Origin: JBLIOB01 sp047639575
Lineage (GTDB): Bacteria > Bacteroidota > Bacteroidia > Flavobacteriales_D > Parvicellaceae
Assembly (NCBI GenBank): GCA_047639575.1
Contig: JBLIOB010000150.1
Coordinates: 1 to 9,659 of the forward strand
Direction of reading: 5' to 3'
DNA length: 9,659 bases
The notes below the pieces were generated by a model. It did not search any database. It had not been told where the DNA came from and worked only from the letters and a program-made list of their open reading frames with translations. This document shows, one piece after another, positions 1-7,089 of the stretch; positions within the stretch are counted from its first letter, which is position 1; each line of letters starts with the position of its first letter. The translations under genes and the position numbers were made by a program.

Positions 1-1
1 T

Positions 2-631
2 GGAATTTTTAATTCTGCTCCTTATTTAATTGGAAAGTATGTATTCGCTGCCAAAGTATCAGAATGGCGAGCTGGAGTAAAAATTGGAGAAACTACAATA
101 GACATTCAATACGAAGCTGTGAACTGCGTTACTTGCTTTCTGGTTAATGGAGCGGCAACGAATGCCTCCTGCCCAACGTGTGGAGATGGGAGTATTGATT
201 TAGTTATTGACTCTGCAGCGATAACTCCGCTAACATACAACTGGAGTTCAGGGGAGTTTACAGAAGACATAAGTGGGTTAAATCAAGGGTTATATTACGT
301 AACTGTCTATGATGCTAACGGAAGTAATTCTTCCAGAGATTACTATGTGGGTGGCTCTACAGCTGTTAAAGAACACAATAAATGGCAAATAAAAACTTAC
401 CCAAATCCAGCGCAAAACTTAATAAACATTAGTCTTGGTAGTGAAGCCAATTTAAATGATGTTCAGATTGATATCGTTGATATAAATGGAAGATTAGTTA
501 AGACCCAAGTTATTTCTATAATAAATGGAGGGACAAGTATTAATACTAGCGCGATTCCAAATGGAAATTATCGTTTAATTATACTGACTGATGAGCATTT
601 TCAATCTCACCCAATAGTGATTATGAAGTAA
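2..631 (+). CDS. T9SS cargo protein, C-terminal part (SprB-type repeat plus type A sorting domain); 5' end outside window
   Basis: The reading frame is open from the first complete codon at position 2, so this is the last 209 residues of a longer gene; a GTG at 119 is internal. Visible residues 1-39 (Tyr-Val-Phe-Ala then Glu-Trp-Arg-x-Gly-Val-Lys-Ile-Gly) resemble the beta-sandwich module that precedes SprB repeats in many Bacteroidota surface proteins. Residues about 61-117 form one SprB-type repeat (GSIDL, YNWSSG, EDISGL, YYVTVYDANG). From about 128 to the end is a Por-secretion-system C-terminal sorting domain, with the typical YPNP at 133-136 (nt 398-409), a DINGRLV segment, NGNYRL and a Lys at the very end. 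In this family the domain directs export across the outer membrane by the T9SS and is then removed, with the protein secreted or attached to surface lipopolysaccharide. Two CxxC pairs (42/45 and 57/60) lie before the repeat. The substrate or adhesive function cannot be told from this fragment. Confidence 0.88.
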   Translation, partial: GIFNSAPYLIGKYVFAAKVSEWRAGVKIGETTIDIQYEAVNCVTCFLVNGAATNASCPTCGDGSIDLVIDSAAITPLTYNWSSGEFTEDISGLNQGLYYVTVYDANGSNSSRDYYVGGSTAVKEHNKWQIKTYPNPAQNLINISLGSEANLNDVQIDIVDINGRLVKTQVISIINGGTSINTSAIPNGNYRLIILTDEHFQSHPIVIMK

Positions 632-643
632 CGTTTTAAGACC

Positions 644-665
644 TAATGGCCCATCCTGGCCATTA
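644..665. terminator. Perfect 8-bp hairpin, possible terminator
   Basis: TAATGGCC at 644-651 is followed by a 6-nt loop and its exact reverse complement GGCCATTA at 658-665. It begins 12 bp after the stop codon of the T9SS cargo gene. GTTT just upstream (634-637) can also pair with AAAC at 666-669 across a one-sided bulge. There is no long U tract on either strand, so a function as intrinsic terminator for the cargo gene or for convergent tyrS is inferred from position only. Confidence 0.4.
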
Positions 666-682
666 AAACTTATATCAAATTC

Positions 683-725
683 AACATTTGTCTTGGCCAT
701 CCTTCCCTAAGGGAAGGAAAATGTT
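683..725. terminator. Compound hairpin in convergent intergenic region, possible tyrS terminator
   Basis: TCCTTCCC (700-707) and GGGAAGGA (711-718) form an 8-bp stem with a 3-nt loop. An outer stem pairs AACATTT (683-689) with AAATGTT (719-725), leaving a 10-nt one-sided loop. The element sits 32 bp past the tyrS stop on the minus strand and 51 bp past the cargo-gene stop on the plus strand. It lacks a clear T run, so terminator activity is an inference from shape and from its place between convergent genes. Confidence 0.42.
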
Positions 726-757
726 TTGAGAATAAAATTTCCGGATCCACTTAAAAC

Positions 758-2026
758 TTAAGCCTTCTCGATTACGAAGTGATTTTTCTTTCCTTTAGAA
801 ACAATCATATATTTTGAATAAAGCCAATCACCAGCGTTAATCTCATAATCCGCAGGAATCTTTGCTTTATTGATAGCAACCGCATTTCCTTGAAGCGCAC
901 GTCTTGCTTCCCCGTTAGATGTATAGACTCCAGTTTTAGCAGCTAGAAAGTCCAGTAATCCAATTCCATCTTCATCCGAGATTTTCACTTTTGAGAAAGA
1001 ACCAATTGCAGCTTCAAACTTTTCAATTCCCATTCCTGCTAATTCTTCTTTGCTAATACCTCGGTCGAACATGATGTTGTTTTCGAGCCCTAAAGAATCA
1101 TAGTCAGCCTGAGAGTGTACTCTAATCGTTAGTTCTTTACCTAGTTCTTTTTGAAGTAATTGCTTACCAGGGTCTTCTGCATGTTTAGCTTCTTGCAGTT
1201 CAATTTCTTCTTTCGATTTTAACGAGAAGATTCTAGTATAAGTAACCGCATCATCATCTGAAGCTTTGTGCCAGTAGTCATAGAAATCCCTAACTGAAGT
1301 TTTCTCTTTATTCAACCAAATGGCTCCACCTGCAGTTTTACCAAACTTAGTTCCGTCTGCTTTTTTGATTAGCGGTGTAGTGACAGCGAAAGAGGGAGTT
1401 CCACCCATTCTTCTAATTAATTCTGTTCCGGCAACAATGTTTCCCCATTGATCTGAACCTCCACACTGAATAGTACAGTTAAATTCTTTATTTAAATGAT
1501 AGAAATCATATCCTTGAACTAACTGGTAGCTGAATTCAGTAAATGACATACCTGTAGCCAATCTTGATTTCACGGAATCTTTAGCCATCATTACATTAAC
1601 TGATGCGTGTTTACCTACATCTCGGATAAATTCTAAGAAGCCCATGTCTTTGAACCAATCGTAATTATTAACAACCATAGCTGATTGCTCTCCACAATCG
1701 AAATCAAGAAATTTCTTTAATTCTGCTGTTACTCCTGCTTGATTCTTTTCAAGGGTTTCCATATCCAACAAGTTTCGCTCTTGCGATTTTCCTGAAGGAT
1801 CTCCAACCATTCCAGTAGCCCCTCCTACTAAAGCAAAGGGTCTATGTCCCGCTCTTTGAAAATGGACAAGCGTCATGATTTGAACTAAATTTCCAATGTG
1901 CAATGAGTCGGCCGTAGGATCAAATCCGATATATCCTGAAGCTACGCCTTTATTAAGTTCCTCTTCAGTTCCTGGCATGATGTCGTGAATCATCCCTCTC
2001 CATTTCAGCTCGTCTATAAACCCCAT
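758..2026 (-). CDS. tyrS: Tyrosine--tRNA ligase (class Ic aminoacyl-tRNA synthetase)
   Basis: The protein activates tyrosine with ATP and charges tRNA-Tyr in the cytoplasm. Its 422 residues fit the usual bacterial length. The Rossmann catalytic domain carries YIGFDPTADSLHIGNL (32-47), where HIGN replaces the class I HIGH signature, then the ALVGGATGMVGDPSGK stretch, the tyrosine-site segment around YQLVQGYDF, the QCGGSDQWGN motif and KFGKT (227-231, nt 1348-1334), the KMSKS equivalent. The C-terminal roughly 65 residues form an S4 RNA-binding domain (ARRALQGNAVAINKAKI) that holds the tRNA anticodon arm. An in-frame TTG at 2059 would add 11 residues, but the ATG at 2026 is preferred: family members start with a short MxFIxELKWRG segment, and the extension would run through the promoter -7 element. 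The gene is monocistronic as far as can be seen, convergent to the upstream cargo gene and divergent from the protease gene. Confidence 0.97.
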   Translation of the reverse strand: MGFIDELKWRGMIHDIMPGTEEELNKGVASGYIGFDPTADSLHIGNLVQIMTLVHFQRAGHRPFALVGGATGMVGDPSGKSQERNLLDMETLEKNQAGVTAELKKFLDFDCGEQSAMVVNNYDWFKDMGFLEFIRDVGKHASVNVMMAKDSVKSRLATGMSFTEFSYQLVQGYDFYHLNKEFNCTIQCGGSDQWGNIVAGTELIRRMGGTPSFAVTTPLIKKADGTKFGKTAGGAIWLNKEKTSVRDFYDYWHKASDDDAVTYTRIFSLKSKEEIELQEAKHAEDPGKQLLQKELGKELTIRVHSQADYDSLGLENNIMFDRGISKEELAGMGIEKFEAAIGSFSKVKISDEDGIGLLDFLAAKTGVYTSNGEARRALQGNAVAINKAKIPADYEINAGDWLYSKYMIVSKGKKNHFVIEKA

Positions 2027-2043
2027 TATCAAATTCTTTAACA

Positions 2044-2074
2044 CAAAAATAGAATTCAATTTCTTTCACCGCAA
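2044..2074 (-). promoter_or_regulatory. Bacteroidota-type promoter for tyrS
   Basis: On the minus strand, TTG (plus-strand 2074-2072) is followed by 20 bases and TATTTTTG (2051-2044), an exact match to the TAnnTTTG -7 consensus described for Bacteroidota housekeeping promoters. The -7 element ends 17 bases before the tyrS ATG at 2026, so the leader would be very short, about ten bases. It overlaps the alternative TTG start at 2059, which argues against that start. Confidence 0.6.
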
Positions 2075-2118
2075 TGTTTTTCAGAGTTTCTCACATGTAT
2101 CTAGTATCTTAATACAAT

Positions 2119-2130
2119 ATTGACGTCAAT
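2119..2130. promoter_or_regulatory. 12-bp perfect palindrome ATTGACGTCAAT, possible operator
   Basis: This exact inverted repeat lies in the 109-bp divergent region between tyrS and the protease gene, ending 5 bp before the protease ATG. Two more A:T pairs (2116-2117 with 2132-2133) extend the symmetry past one mismatch. A homodimeric regulator bound here would block transcription or translation start of the protease operon. A 12-bp palindrome is expected a few times by chance in a window of this size, so function is only suggested by location. Confidence 0.3.
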
Positions 2131-2135
2131 TTTCA

Positions 2136-4214
2136 ATGAGAGAATTCATTATTCTACTTTCTATTTGCATTACTAGTGTAACCCTTTTCGGTCAGAATTC
2201 AGCTTGTAATAAACTTGCAAGTTTAGTAGTTACTTTTGAAGGTAAACATGCAAGCCCAATCGGAATCAACAATGAATTATCTCATCGAGCTTATGACTTA
2301 TTTCTCAATCAATTAGATCCTTCTCATTTATACTTTATAAAGCAAGACGTTGATTCATTATCTAAGTATAGGGATTTATTGGACGAAGAGATTATCTCTG
2401 GAAATTGCCATTTTCTTGATTCTGCTTCATTCGTATATGGGCGTGCCATAAAAAAAGTGAGAAAGATCATTATTGAAATTCTATCAGACACGATTCCATA
2501 TGACGCCACTAGTAAAATCGTATTTAACAAAAAACTTCCCAGCAAATATGCTGAAAATCCAAAAGCACTCAGGGCAAGGTGGTCTAAATGGCTTCGATAC
2601 TCAATTGCAGATTTAATTTACGAGACAAATGACTCTGAATCATTAAACAATAGAGATAGTGTTATTCAATTTGAAAAAATAGCAAGAGAGATAATAAAAA
2701 AACGCTGGATATGTAAGTTCGATGAGATTCTGCACTCGAAAAGCAGCATCTCTGAAAGCCTTTCTGAGAAATATTTAGACGTTTTTGCAAAATGTTACGA
2801 TCCTCATTCCTCTTATTATAGTATTGGCAAAAAAGATGAATTCCTTGACCAATTGGCGACCGAAAACAAAACATTTGGAATAGATTTTTATCAAAATGAA
2901 AATGGAATCTTTGAGGTCTACGACATACTACCTGGTGGTCCTGCTTGGGAATCAAATCAAATTCACGCAGAAGACGTTTTGGTAGAAATAAAACCGCTAA
3001 ATGGTAAACCTTTAGCAATGGGGTGTATTGACGATGATGCAATTTTCAATTTTCTGCAGCAAGCCGATGTCCAGGAAATAACGATTAAATTAAAGAAAAC
3101 AAGTGGTCAATTAATCTCCGTCCATTTGAAGAAAGAGATTGTTAATAACGAAGACAATGTTATCACATCCTTTGTAATCGAAGGGCAACGAAAAATAGGA
3201 TACATATCCGTCCCATCTTTTTACAGCAATCGGGAATCTTCAGAACATGACGGATGCGCAAACGATGTGGCAAAAGAAATTCTCAAATTAAAAAAAGAAG
3301 AAATTCAAGGCCTGATATTCGATCTTCGATTTAATGGAGGTGGATCTCTAGCCGAAGCTTCAGAGCTGTGTGGTATTTTCATTGACGTTGGACCAGTAGG
3401 AGTTTTAGGCTCTGAACGGGTAAAACCATATCTCATGAAAGATTTTCATCGGGGATCAGTTTATTCAGGACCGATGATTGTATTGCAAAATGGTGCATCC
3501 GCATCTGCATCAGAAATGTTCTCTGCCTGCATGCAAGATTACAACAGAGCGTTAGTTGTTGGGAACCAAAGTTATGGGAAAGCAACAGGTCAAATCGTTG
3601 CTCCACTTGACACTAACTATTGGAATAGCTTTGCTGAAACCAATACTGATGACATCACCGACTTTGTGAAGATCACCTTAGAAAAACTATACCGAATAAA
3701 CGGTGATAGTCATCAAGGCATTGGTGTTAAGCCAGACATTAAGCTGCCAGATCTGTGGGAATCTTATTTTGAAAAAGAATCCGAAGAAGCACACTTTTTA
3801 TCCAAAGACATTATTACAAAAAAAATGTACTACACAAAATGGGATAGTCTTCCAATTGAGCAGTTACAAGAAATGTCTGAAGTAAGAATTAAACAGGATA
3901 CTTTATTTCAGCGCATCAATTCAATAAATGATTCTATTTCAACAATTATTGACGAGGAGTTAACAATTTATCTCGACAATAAAAGATTCTTCGAAACTAT
4001 GCACGAAGAAGACCTCAACTATGAAAAATTTAGGCAATGTTCAAAATATGGAAAATCTGCAATAAAAATTGTTAACCATTCATATGATGTTGAAGTTTTG
4101 AAAATGGATGATTACAAACGAGAAAACAATGTTCGACTGGCTAAAAGTTTAACAACAGACCCTCAGCTTGTTGAATCCTTTAGAATAATGCTTAATTTGT
4201 TAGACCTTAAATAA
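2136..4214 (+). CDS. Carboxy-terminal processing protease, Prc/Tsp type (PDZ, peptidase S41)
   Basis: This is an exported serine protease of the tail-specific/CTP family, which cuts envelope proteins from their C-termini in the periplasm. A signal peptide covers residues 1 to about 19-20. An alpha-helical N-terminal domain with LDPSHLYFIKQDVD (near 60-75) resembles the Prc N-terminal domain. A PDZ domain spans about 246-332 (GIDF, ILPGGPAWES). The S41 core spans about 345-535, with the FDLRFNGGGSL turn. The Ser-Lys dyad is visible: Ser457 in SASASE (nt 3504-3506) and Lys482 in SYGKATGQ (nt 3579-3581), 25 residues apart as in E. coli Prc (Ser452/Lys477). The remaining charged helical region (about 540-692) matches the Prc C-terminal extension in position and size; total length is 692 against 682 for E. 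coli Prc. The LIC11966-like gene follows after 6 bp, so the two are probably cotranscribed. The catalytic residues look intact, so it should be active. Confidence 0.9.
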   Translation: MREFIILLSICITSVTLFGQNSACNKLASLVVTFEGKHASPIGINNELSHRAYDLFLNQLDPSHLYFIKQDVDSLSKYRDLLDEEIISGNCHFLDSASFVYGRAIKKVRKIIIEILSDTIPYDATSKIVFNKKLPSKYAENPKALRARWSKWLRYSIADLIYETNDSESLNNRDSVIQFEKIAREIIKKRWICKFDEILHSKSSISESLSEKYLDVFAKCYDPHSSYYSIGKKDEFLDQLATENKTFGIDFYQNENGIFEVYDILPGGPAWESNQIHAEDVLVEIKPLNGKPLAMGCIDDDAIFNFLQQADVQEITIKLKKTSGQLISVHLKKEIVNNEDNVITSFVIEGQRKIGYISVPSFYSNRESSEHDGCANDVAKEILKLKKEEIQGLIFDLRFNGGGSLAEASELCGIFIDVGPVGVLGSERVKPYLMKDFHRGSVYSGPMIVLQNGASASASEMFSACMQDYNRALVVGNQSYGKATGQIVAPLDTNYWNSFAETNTDDITDFVKITLEKLYRINGDSHQGIGVKPDIKLPDLWESYFEKESEEAHFLSKDIITKKMYYTKWDSLPIEQLQEMSEVRIKQDTLFQRINSINDSISTIIDEELTIYLDNKRFFETMHEEDLNYEKFRQCSKYGKSAIKIVNHSYDVEVLKMDDYKRENNVRLAKSLTTDPQLVESFRIMLNLLDLK

Positions 4215-4220
4215 TATAAA

Positions 4221-5258
4221 ATGATTAAATCACTCTCTCTAGTATCGATGTTGGCTTTCGCCATGCTTTTTTCAACCAATAGTTCTGCTCAATCTTTCTC
4301 AACCGCAATAGAGTATATGAACTTTATAGGTACACATTACGAACAAATTAGCAAAGACCAATGGAGTTACACTAGTGCTGTTGCCCATGACAAAAGCGCT
4401 AAAAAAATTGATGCAAAAAGAAAGAGCTTATTATCAAGCAATTTATCTGCTCAAAAAAAAGTGGCTAAAATGGCGGAGTGGGATGGTGATGGAAGCTATA
4501 GAGATGCTGTAGTTAAATTTTTAACGTTGAATTATGACGTTTTAAATCAAGATTATGCCAAAATAGTGGACATGGAAGAGATTGCAGAGCAGTCTTATGA
4601 TCTAATGGAGGCCTACTTAATGGCTCAAGAGCAAGCAAGCGATAAAATTAATGAAGCAAGCAAAATGCTTTCTGAAGAACAATCAAAGTTTGCTGAAGCA
4701 AATGAGATTACACTTTTAGACAATCAAACTAAGCGAGCTAAAAAACTTGAAAATGCTGGGTTAGTTTACAGTCATTATAACGAAATCTACTTAATCTTTT
4801 TCAAATGCTACAAACAAGAAATATATGTTTTGGATGCAATGAACCAAGGTGATGTGAGCTCAATGGAGCAAAACAATTCAGCTTTACTTTCATACGCTGA
4901 AGAGGGACTAGAAAAACTTAAAACATCTAAACCTTATGGCGGAGACAAATCGCTTATTGAAGCAGGTGTCTCTATTTTAGAATTTTACAAATCTGAAGCA
5001 GCAAAGGACAATCCTGTTCTCATCGATTCATATTTGAAAAAAGAAAATTTCGAAAAAATAAATGCCTCATTTACGTCTAAAAAGGACAAAGATAAAACTC
5101 AAGAAGATGTTGATCAATATAATCAAGCAGTAAACGATTATAACGTATCTATCGAAGCCAACAATAAAACAAATGAATCTCTAAATAAAGTAAGAGCTAA
5201 AAAAATTGACCTTTGGAATAACATTTCAAAAAAATACACTCGAAAGCATGTCCATTAA
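4221..5258 (+). CDS. Exported helical protein, LIC11966 surface-protein-like
   Basis: The protein has a signal peptide with probable cleavage at Ala23-Gln24 (SSAQ). The mature part is almost wholly charged alpha-helix with no membrane segment. Recognisable stretches include FSTAIEYMNFIGTHYEQI, NYDVLNQDYAKIVDMEEIAEQ, YLIFFKCYKQE, YAEEGLEKLKTSKPYGGDK and PVLIDSYLKKENFEKI. From memory these match a 340-350 residue family, annotated as LIC11966 family surface protein after a Leptospira member, that is common in Bacteroidota and has no known biochemical role. The region 160-200 and the last 60 residues look coiled-coil prone. The gene starts 6 bp after the stop of the Prc-type protease and has no promoter of its own that I can see, so it is likely expressed with it. 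It could be a partner, adaptor or substrate of that protease, but its last residues (KHVH) are not the nonpolar C-terminus that E. coli Prc prefers. Confidence 0.72.
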   Translation: MIKSLSLVSMLAFAMLFSTNSSAQSFSTAIEYMNFIGTHYEQISKDQWSYTSAVAHDKSAKKIDAKRKSLLSSNLSAQKKVAKMAEWDGDGSYRDAVVKFLTLNYDVLNQDYAKIVDMEEIAEQSYDLMEAYLMAQEQASDKINEASKMLSEEQSKFAEANEITLLDNQTKRAKKLENAGLVYSHYNEIYLIFFKCYKQEIYVLDAMNQGDVSSMEQNNSALLSYAEEGLEKLKTSKPYGGDKSLIEAGVSILEFYKSEAAKDNPVLIDSYLKKENFEKINASFTSKKDKDKTQEDVDQYNQAVNDYNVSIEANNKTNESLNKVRAKKIDLWNNISKKYTRKHVH

Positions 5259-5338
5259 GCTAATTTAAAGGCATTAAAACAGGACTGCAAGAAGGATTGT
5301 CGAACTATTTTACTACTCTTTTCGTATACTATTTCCGT

Positions 5339-5818
5339 ATGACGAAACTCTTCTACCATACTCGCTCACTTTTATTCTCAATTCCTTTAAGCCTTTTGGC
5401 GATTGGAGTCGTGTTTATGGGTCCACGTGGTTGGTTCTTTTCTTTATTACTACTATTCGCATCTTTATATCTTTCAGGAACCTGGACTGCCATTAAAATT
5501 GATCAGAAGCAGAAAAAATTGAAACGAATTAAGGGATTTTTATGGTTTTCATCTGGAGAATGGGAGCAACTCAGCCAATATGATAAAATATATGTTGGCC
5601 CAGAAATTCATTTAGCCAGTTCTGGCAGTCTAAAAAAGGAGGATCGGGAGCCAACTTCCTTTAATATTTACCTTATCAATAAGGCTGGAATTAGATATAC
5701 TCTTGAGAAAATGCAAGAGTTGCGTCCCGCAATTAAAAACGGAGCTTACTACGCAAGAATTATGGGGCTTCAGTATGATATGTGGAAATGGCCGAAAAGA
5801 GTTAATGCTAAGAAATAA
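5339..5818 (+). CDS. Small membrane protein with two N-terminal helices, unknown function
   Basis: The 159-residue product is not one I recognise. Two hydrophobic helices lie at about 10-28 (LLFSIPLSLLAIGVVFMG) and 33-53 (WFFSLLLLFASLYLSG), separated by a Gly-Pro-Arg-Gly turn. They are followed by a soluble cytoplasmic-type domain of about 105 residues with alternating beta-strand character (AIKIDQKQKKLKRIKGFLWF) and a C-terminal helix. The arrangement of two helices followed by a small beta domain resembles bacterial PH-like membrane proteins, but this is topology only. The ATG at 5339 is chosen over an upstream in-frame TTG at 5297 because the extra 14 residues would place tyrosine-rich, weakly coding sequence before the first helix. 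The gap of 80 bp after the LIC11966-like gene leaves cotranscription open. The 3' end overlaps the convergent transporter gene by 11 bp (5808-5818). Confidence 0.72.
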   Translation: MTKLFYHTRSLLFSIPLSLLAIGVVFMGPRGWFFSLLLLFASLYLSGTWTAIKIDQKQKKLKRIKGFLWFSSGEWEQLSQYDKIYVGPEIHLASSGSLKKEDREPTSFNIYLINKAGIRYTLEKMQELRPAIKNGAYYARIMGLQYDMWKWPKRVNAKK

Positions 5819-7088
5819 GCCGCTTTTTGGCACGAACTAATCCAAATATCAATACTCCAACACCAATAACCAACAGAATACCCATAAAGAGATTAGAAAT
5901 TAAAAGTGGTTCAAAATATATAATAGATTCGAAAGGAATTGATAGATAGCCCCATGCTATCACTAAAAATCGAAAGTTCATTTTAGAAATGGAAAATGCC
6001 AAAGGCAAGAACTTACGGCTTATGTTTTCAGTAATAGCGGCATCCAATACGGGAGCAACATGAATTTCTGCTATGGCTATAACAATCGCAAACATGATTG
6101 TCCAACTTGTTAATGACCCTTCTATCGGAATGAAATTTAGAAGAACGAACATAACGGATAACATTAGTATGCCCAATCCTAATTTGATAAACTTATTATA
6201 ACTCACGAAAGTCCAAACGGCCCCGGCTCCAAGTCCAATTACTATCAACACAATTGATTCCAAATTTTGAGCAAAAAGACGATCATCAATCTCCCCTAAA
6301 ACGCCCAATAAATTCTTATAATTAAACTTTAACGTGTAGAAGTACTCATAGCAATGCCAAAACATTGTTACAAGTATAATACAGACAGCCAATATTAAAA
6401 TCCTAACCCCAATAGATCTATTATTTTTGGATTTTGGAATAACCATTTGATCGTCTAATATAGTTGAATCCAGTACTTCAGCCTCTGTTTCAAAGCGCCT
6501 TTTGACTGACTCTTTTTCCTTAAAGAAGAATGCAATTACAATAGCAATTAACATGAAAAGAGCAGCCAACGTAAAACCTAATTCATACGTTAATTTCTCT
6601 GCCACAATGCCTACAAAAAAAACGCCAATAAGCGCCCCTAGATTCACCGACAAATACAAAAATGTAAAGCCAGATTCTATTATTCGGGGTTTTTCCAAAT
6701 AACTTTTACCAAAAAGCGACATGAAATTTGGCTCAAATAATGAGCAGCCTACAACTATAATCGATAAAGGAAGATAAATACTGGTTTCAGAAACAGCCCA
6801 CATTAGAAGGATTCCAAGAACCTGAAGAAAACCACCTATTATAACCGCAGTCTTATTCTTTAATACAAACGTGCCAAGCAACCCGCCAAGCACAGCTAAA
6901 AATACTATAGCACCAGTAAATCTAGCATAAATTTCTAGCACCTCTACTTGGCTTTCACCTCCTAGTTTTTCAAGTAAATAGAGAACCAAGATTGCGCGAA
7001 TACCATAATAAGCCGCTCGCTCAAAAAGCCTGGAAGTGCAGAATATTATAGTAGACCAAGAATGTTTTTGTTGAAGGGAGGAGTTCAA
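5808..7088 (-). CDS. Divergent POT/PTR2-type MFS transporter
   Basis: The 426-residue protein is strongly hydrophobic with about 11-12 predicted membrane helices and a charged central loop (about 195-225), as in the major facilitator superfamily. Residues 20-34 (RLFERAAYYGIRAIL) correspond to the helix 1 ExxER-YYG signature of proton-dependent oligopeptide transporters. Residues in helix 5 (FTFLYLSVNLGAL) fit the second PTR2 signature around the conserved Asn-x-Gly. A later AEI-x3-P segment matches the helix 10 region with its conserved Glu. The protein is shorter than typical POT members (about 450-500), and the first Glu of ExxER is Arg20, so substrate and coupling may differ from di/tripeptide-proton symport. 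Translation probably starts at TTG 7088: an in-frame stop lies just upstream, no ATG is near, and GAGG lies nine bases before it. That start is one base after the stop of the GldH-like gene, so translational coupling is likely. Confidence 0.8.
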   Translation of the reverse strand: MNSSLQQKHSWSTIIFCTSRLFERAAYYGIRAILVLYLLEKLGGESQVEVLEIYARFTGAIVFLAVLGGLLGTFVLKNKTAVIIGGFLQVLGILLMWAVSETSIYLPLSIIVVGCSLFEPNFMSLFGKSYLEKPRIIESGFTFLYLSVNLGALIGVFFVGIVAEKLTYELGFTLAALFMLIAIVIAFFFKEKESVKRRFETEAEVLDSTILDDQMVIPKSKNNRSIGVRILILAVCIILVTMFWHCYEYFYTLKFNYKNLLGVLGEIDDRLFAQNLESIVLIVIGLGAGAVWTFVSYNKFIKLGLGILMLSVMFVLLNFIPIEGSLTSWTIMFAIVIAIAEIHVAPVLDAAITENISRKFLPLAFSISKMNFRFLVIAWGYLSIPFESIIYFEPLLISNLFMGILLVIGVGVLIFGLVRAKKRLIS

Positions 7089-7089
7089 C

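Noticed and set aside
119..121. GTG as the start of the first gene
   Set aside because: The frame is open to the left edge, and the upstream residues fit a domain usual before SprB repeats, so the codon is internal.
2027..2059. N-terminal extension of TyrRS from a TTG at 2059
   Set aside because: It would add 11 residues not seen in the family and would overlap the promoter -7 element; ATG 2026 is the better start.
2662..3042. 126-codon minus-strand frame inside the protease gene
   Set aside because: It lies opposite the PDZ-coding region of an intact protease and has low-complexity, Phe/His/Arg-rich composition typical of an antisense shadow.
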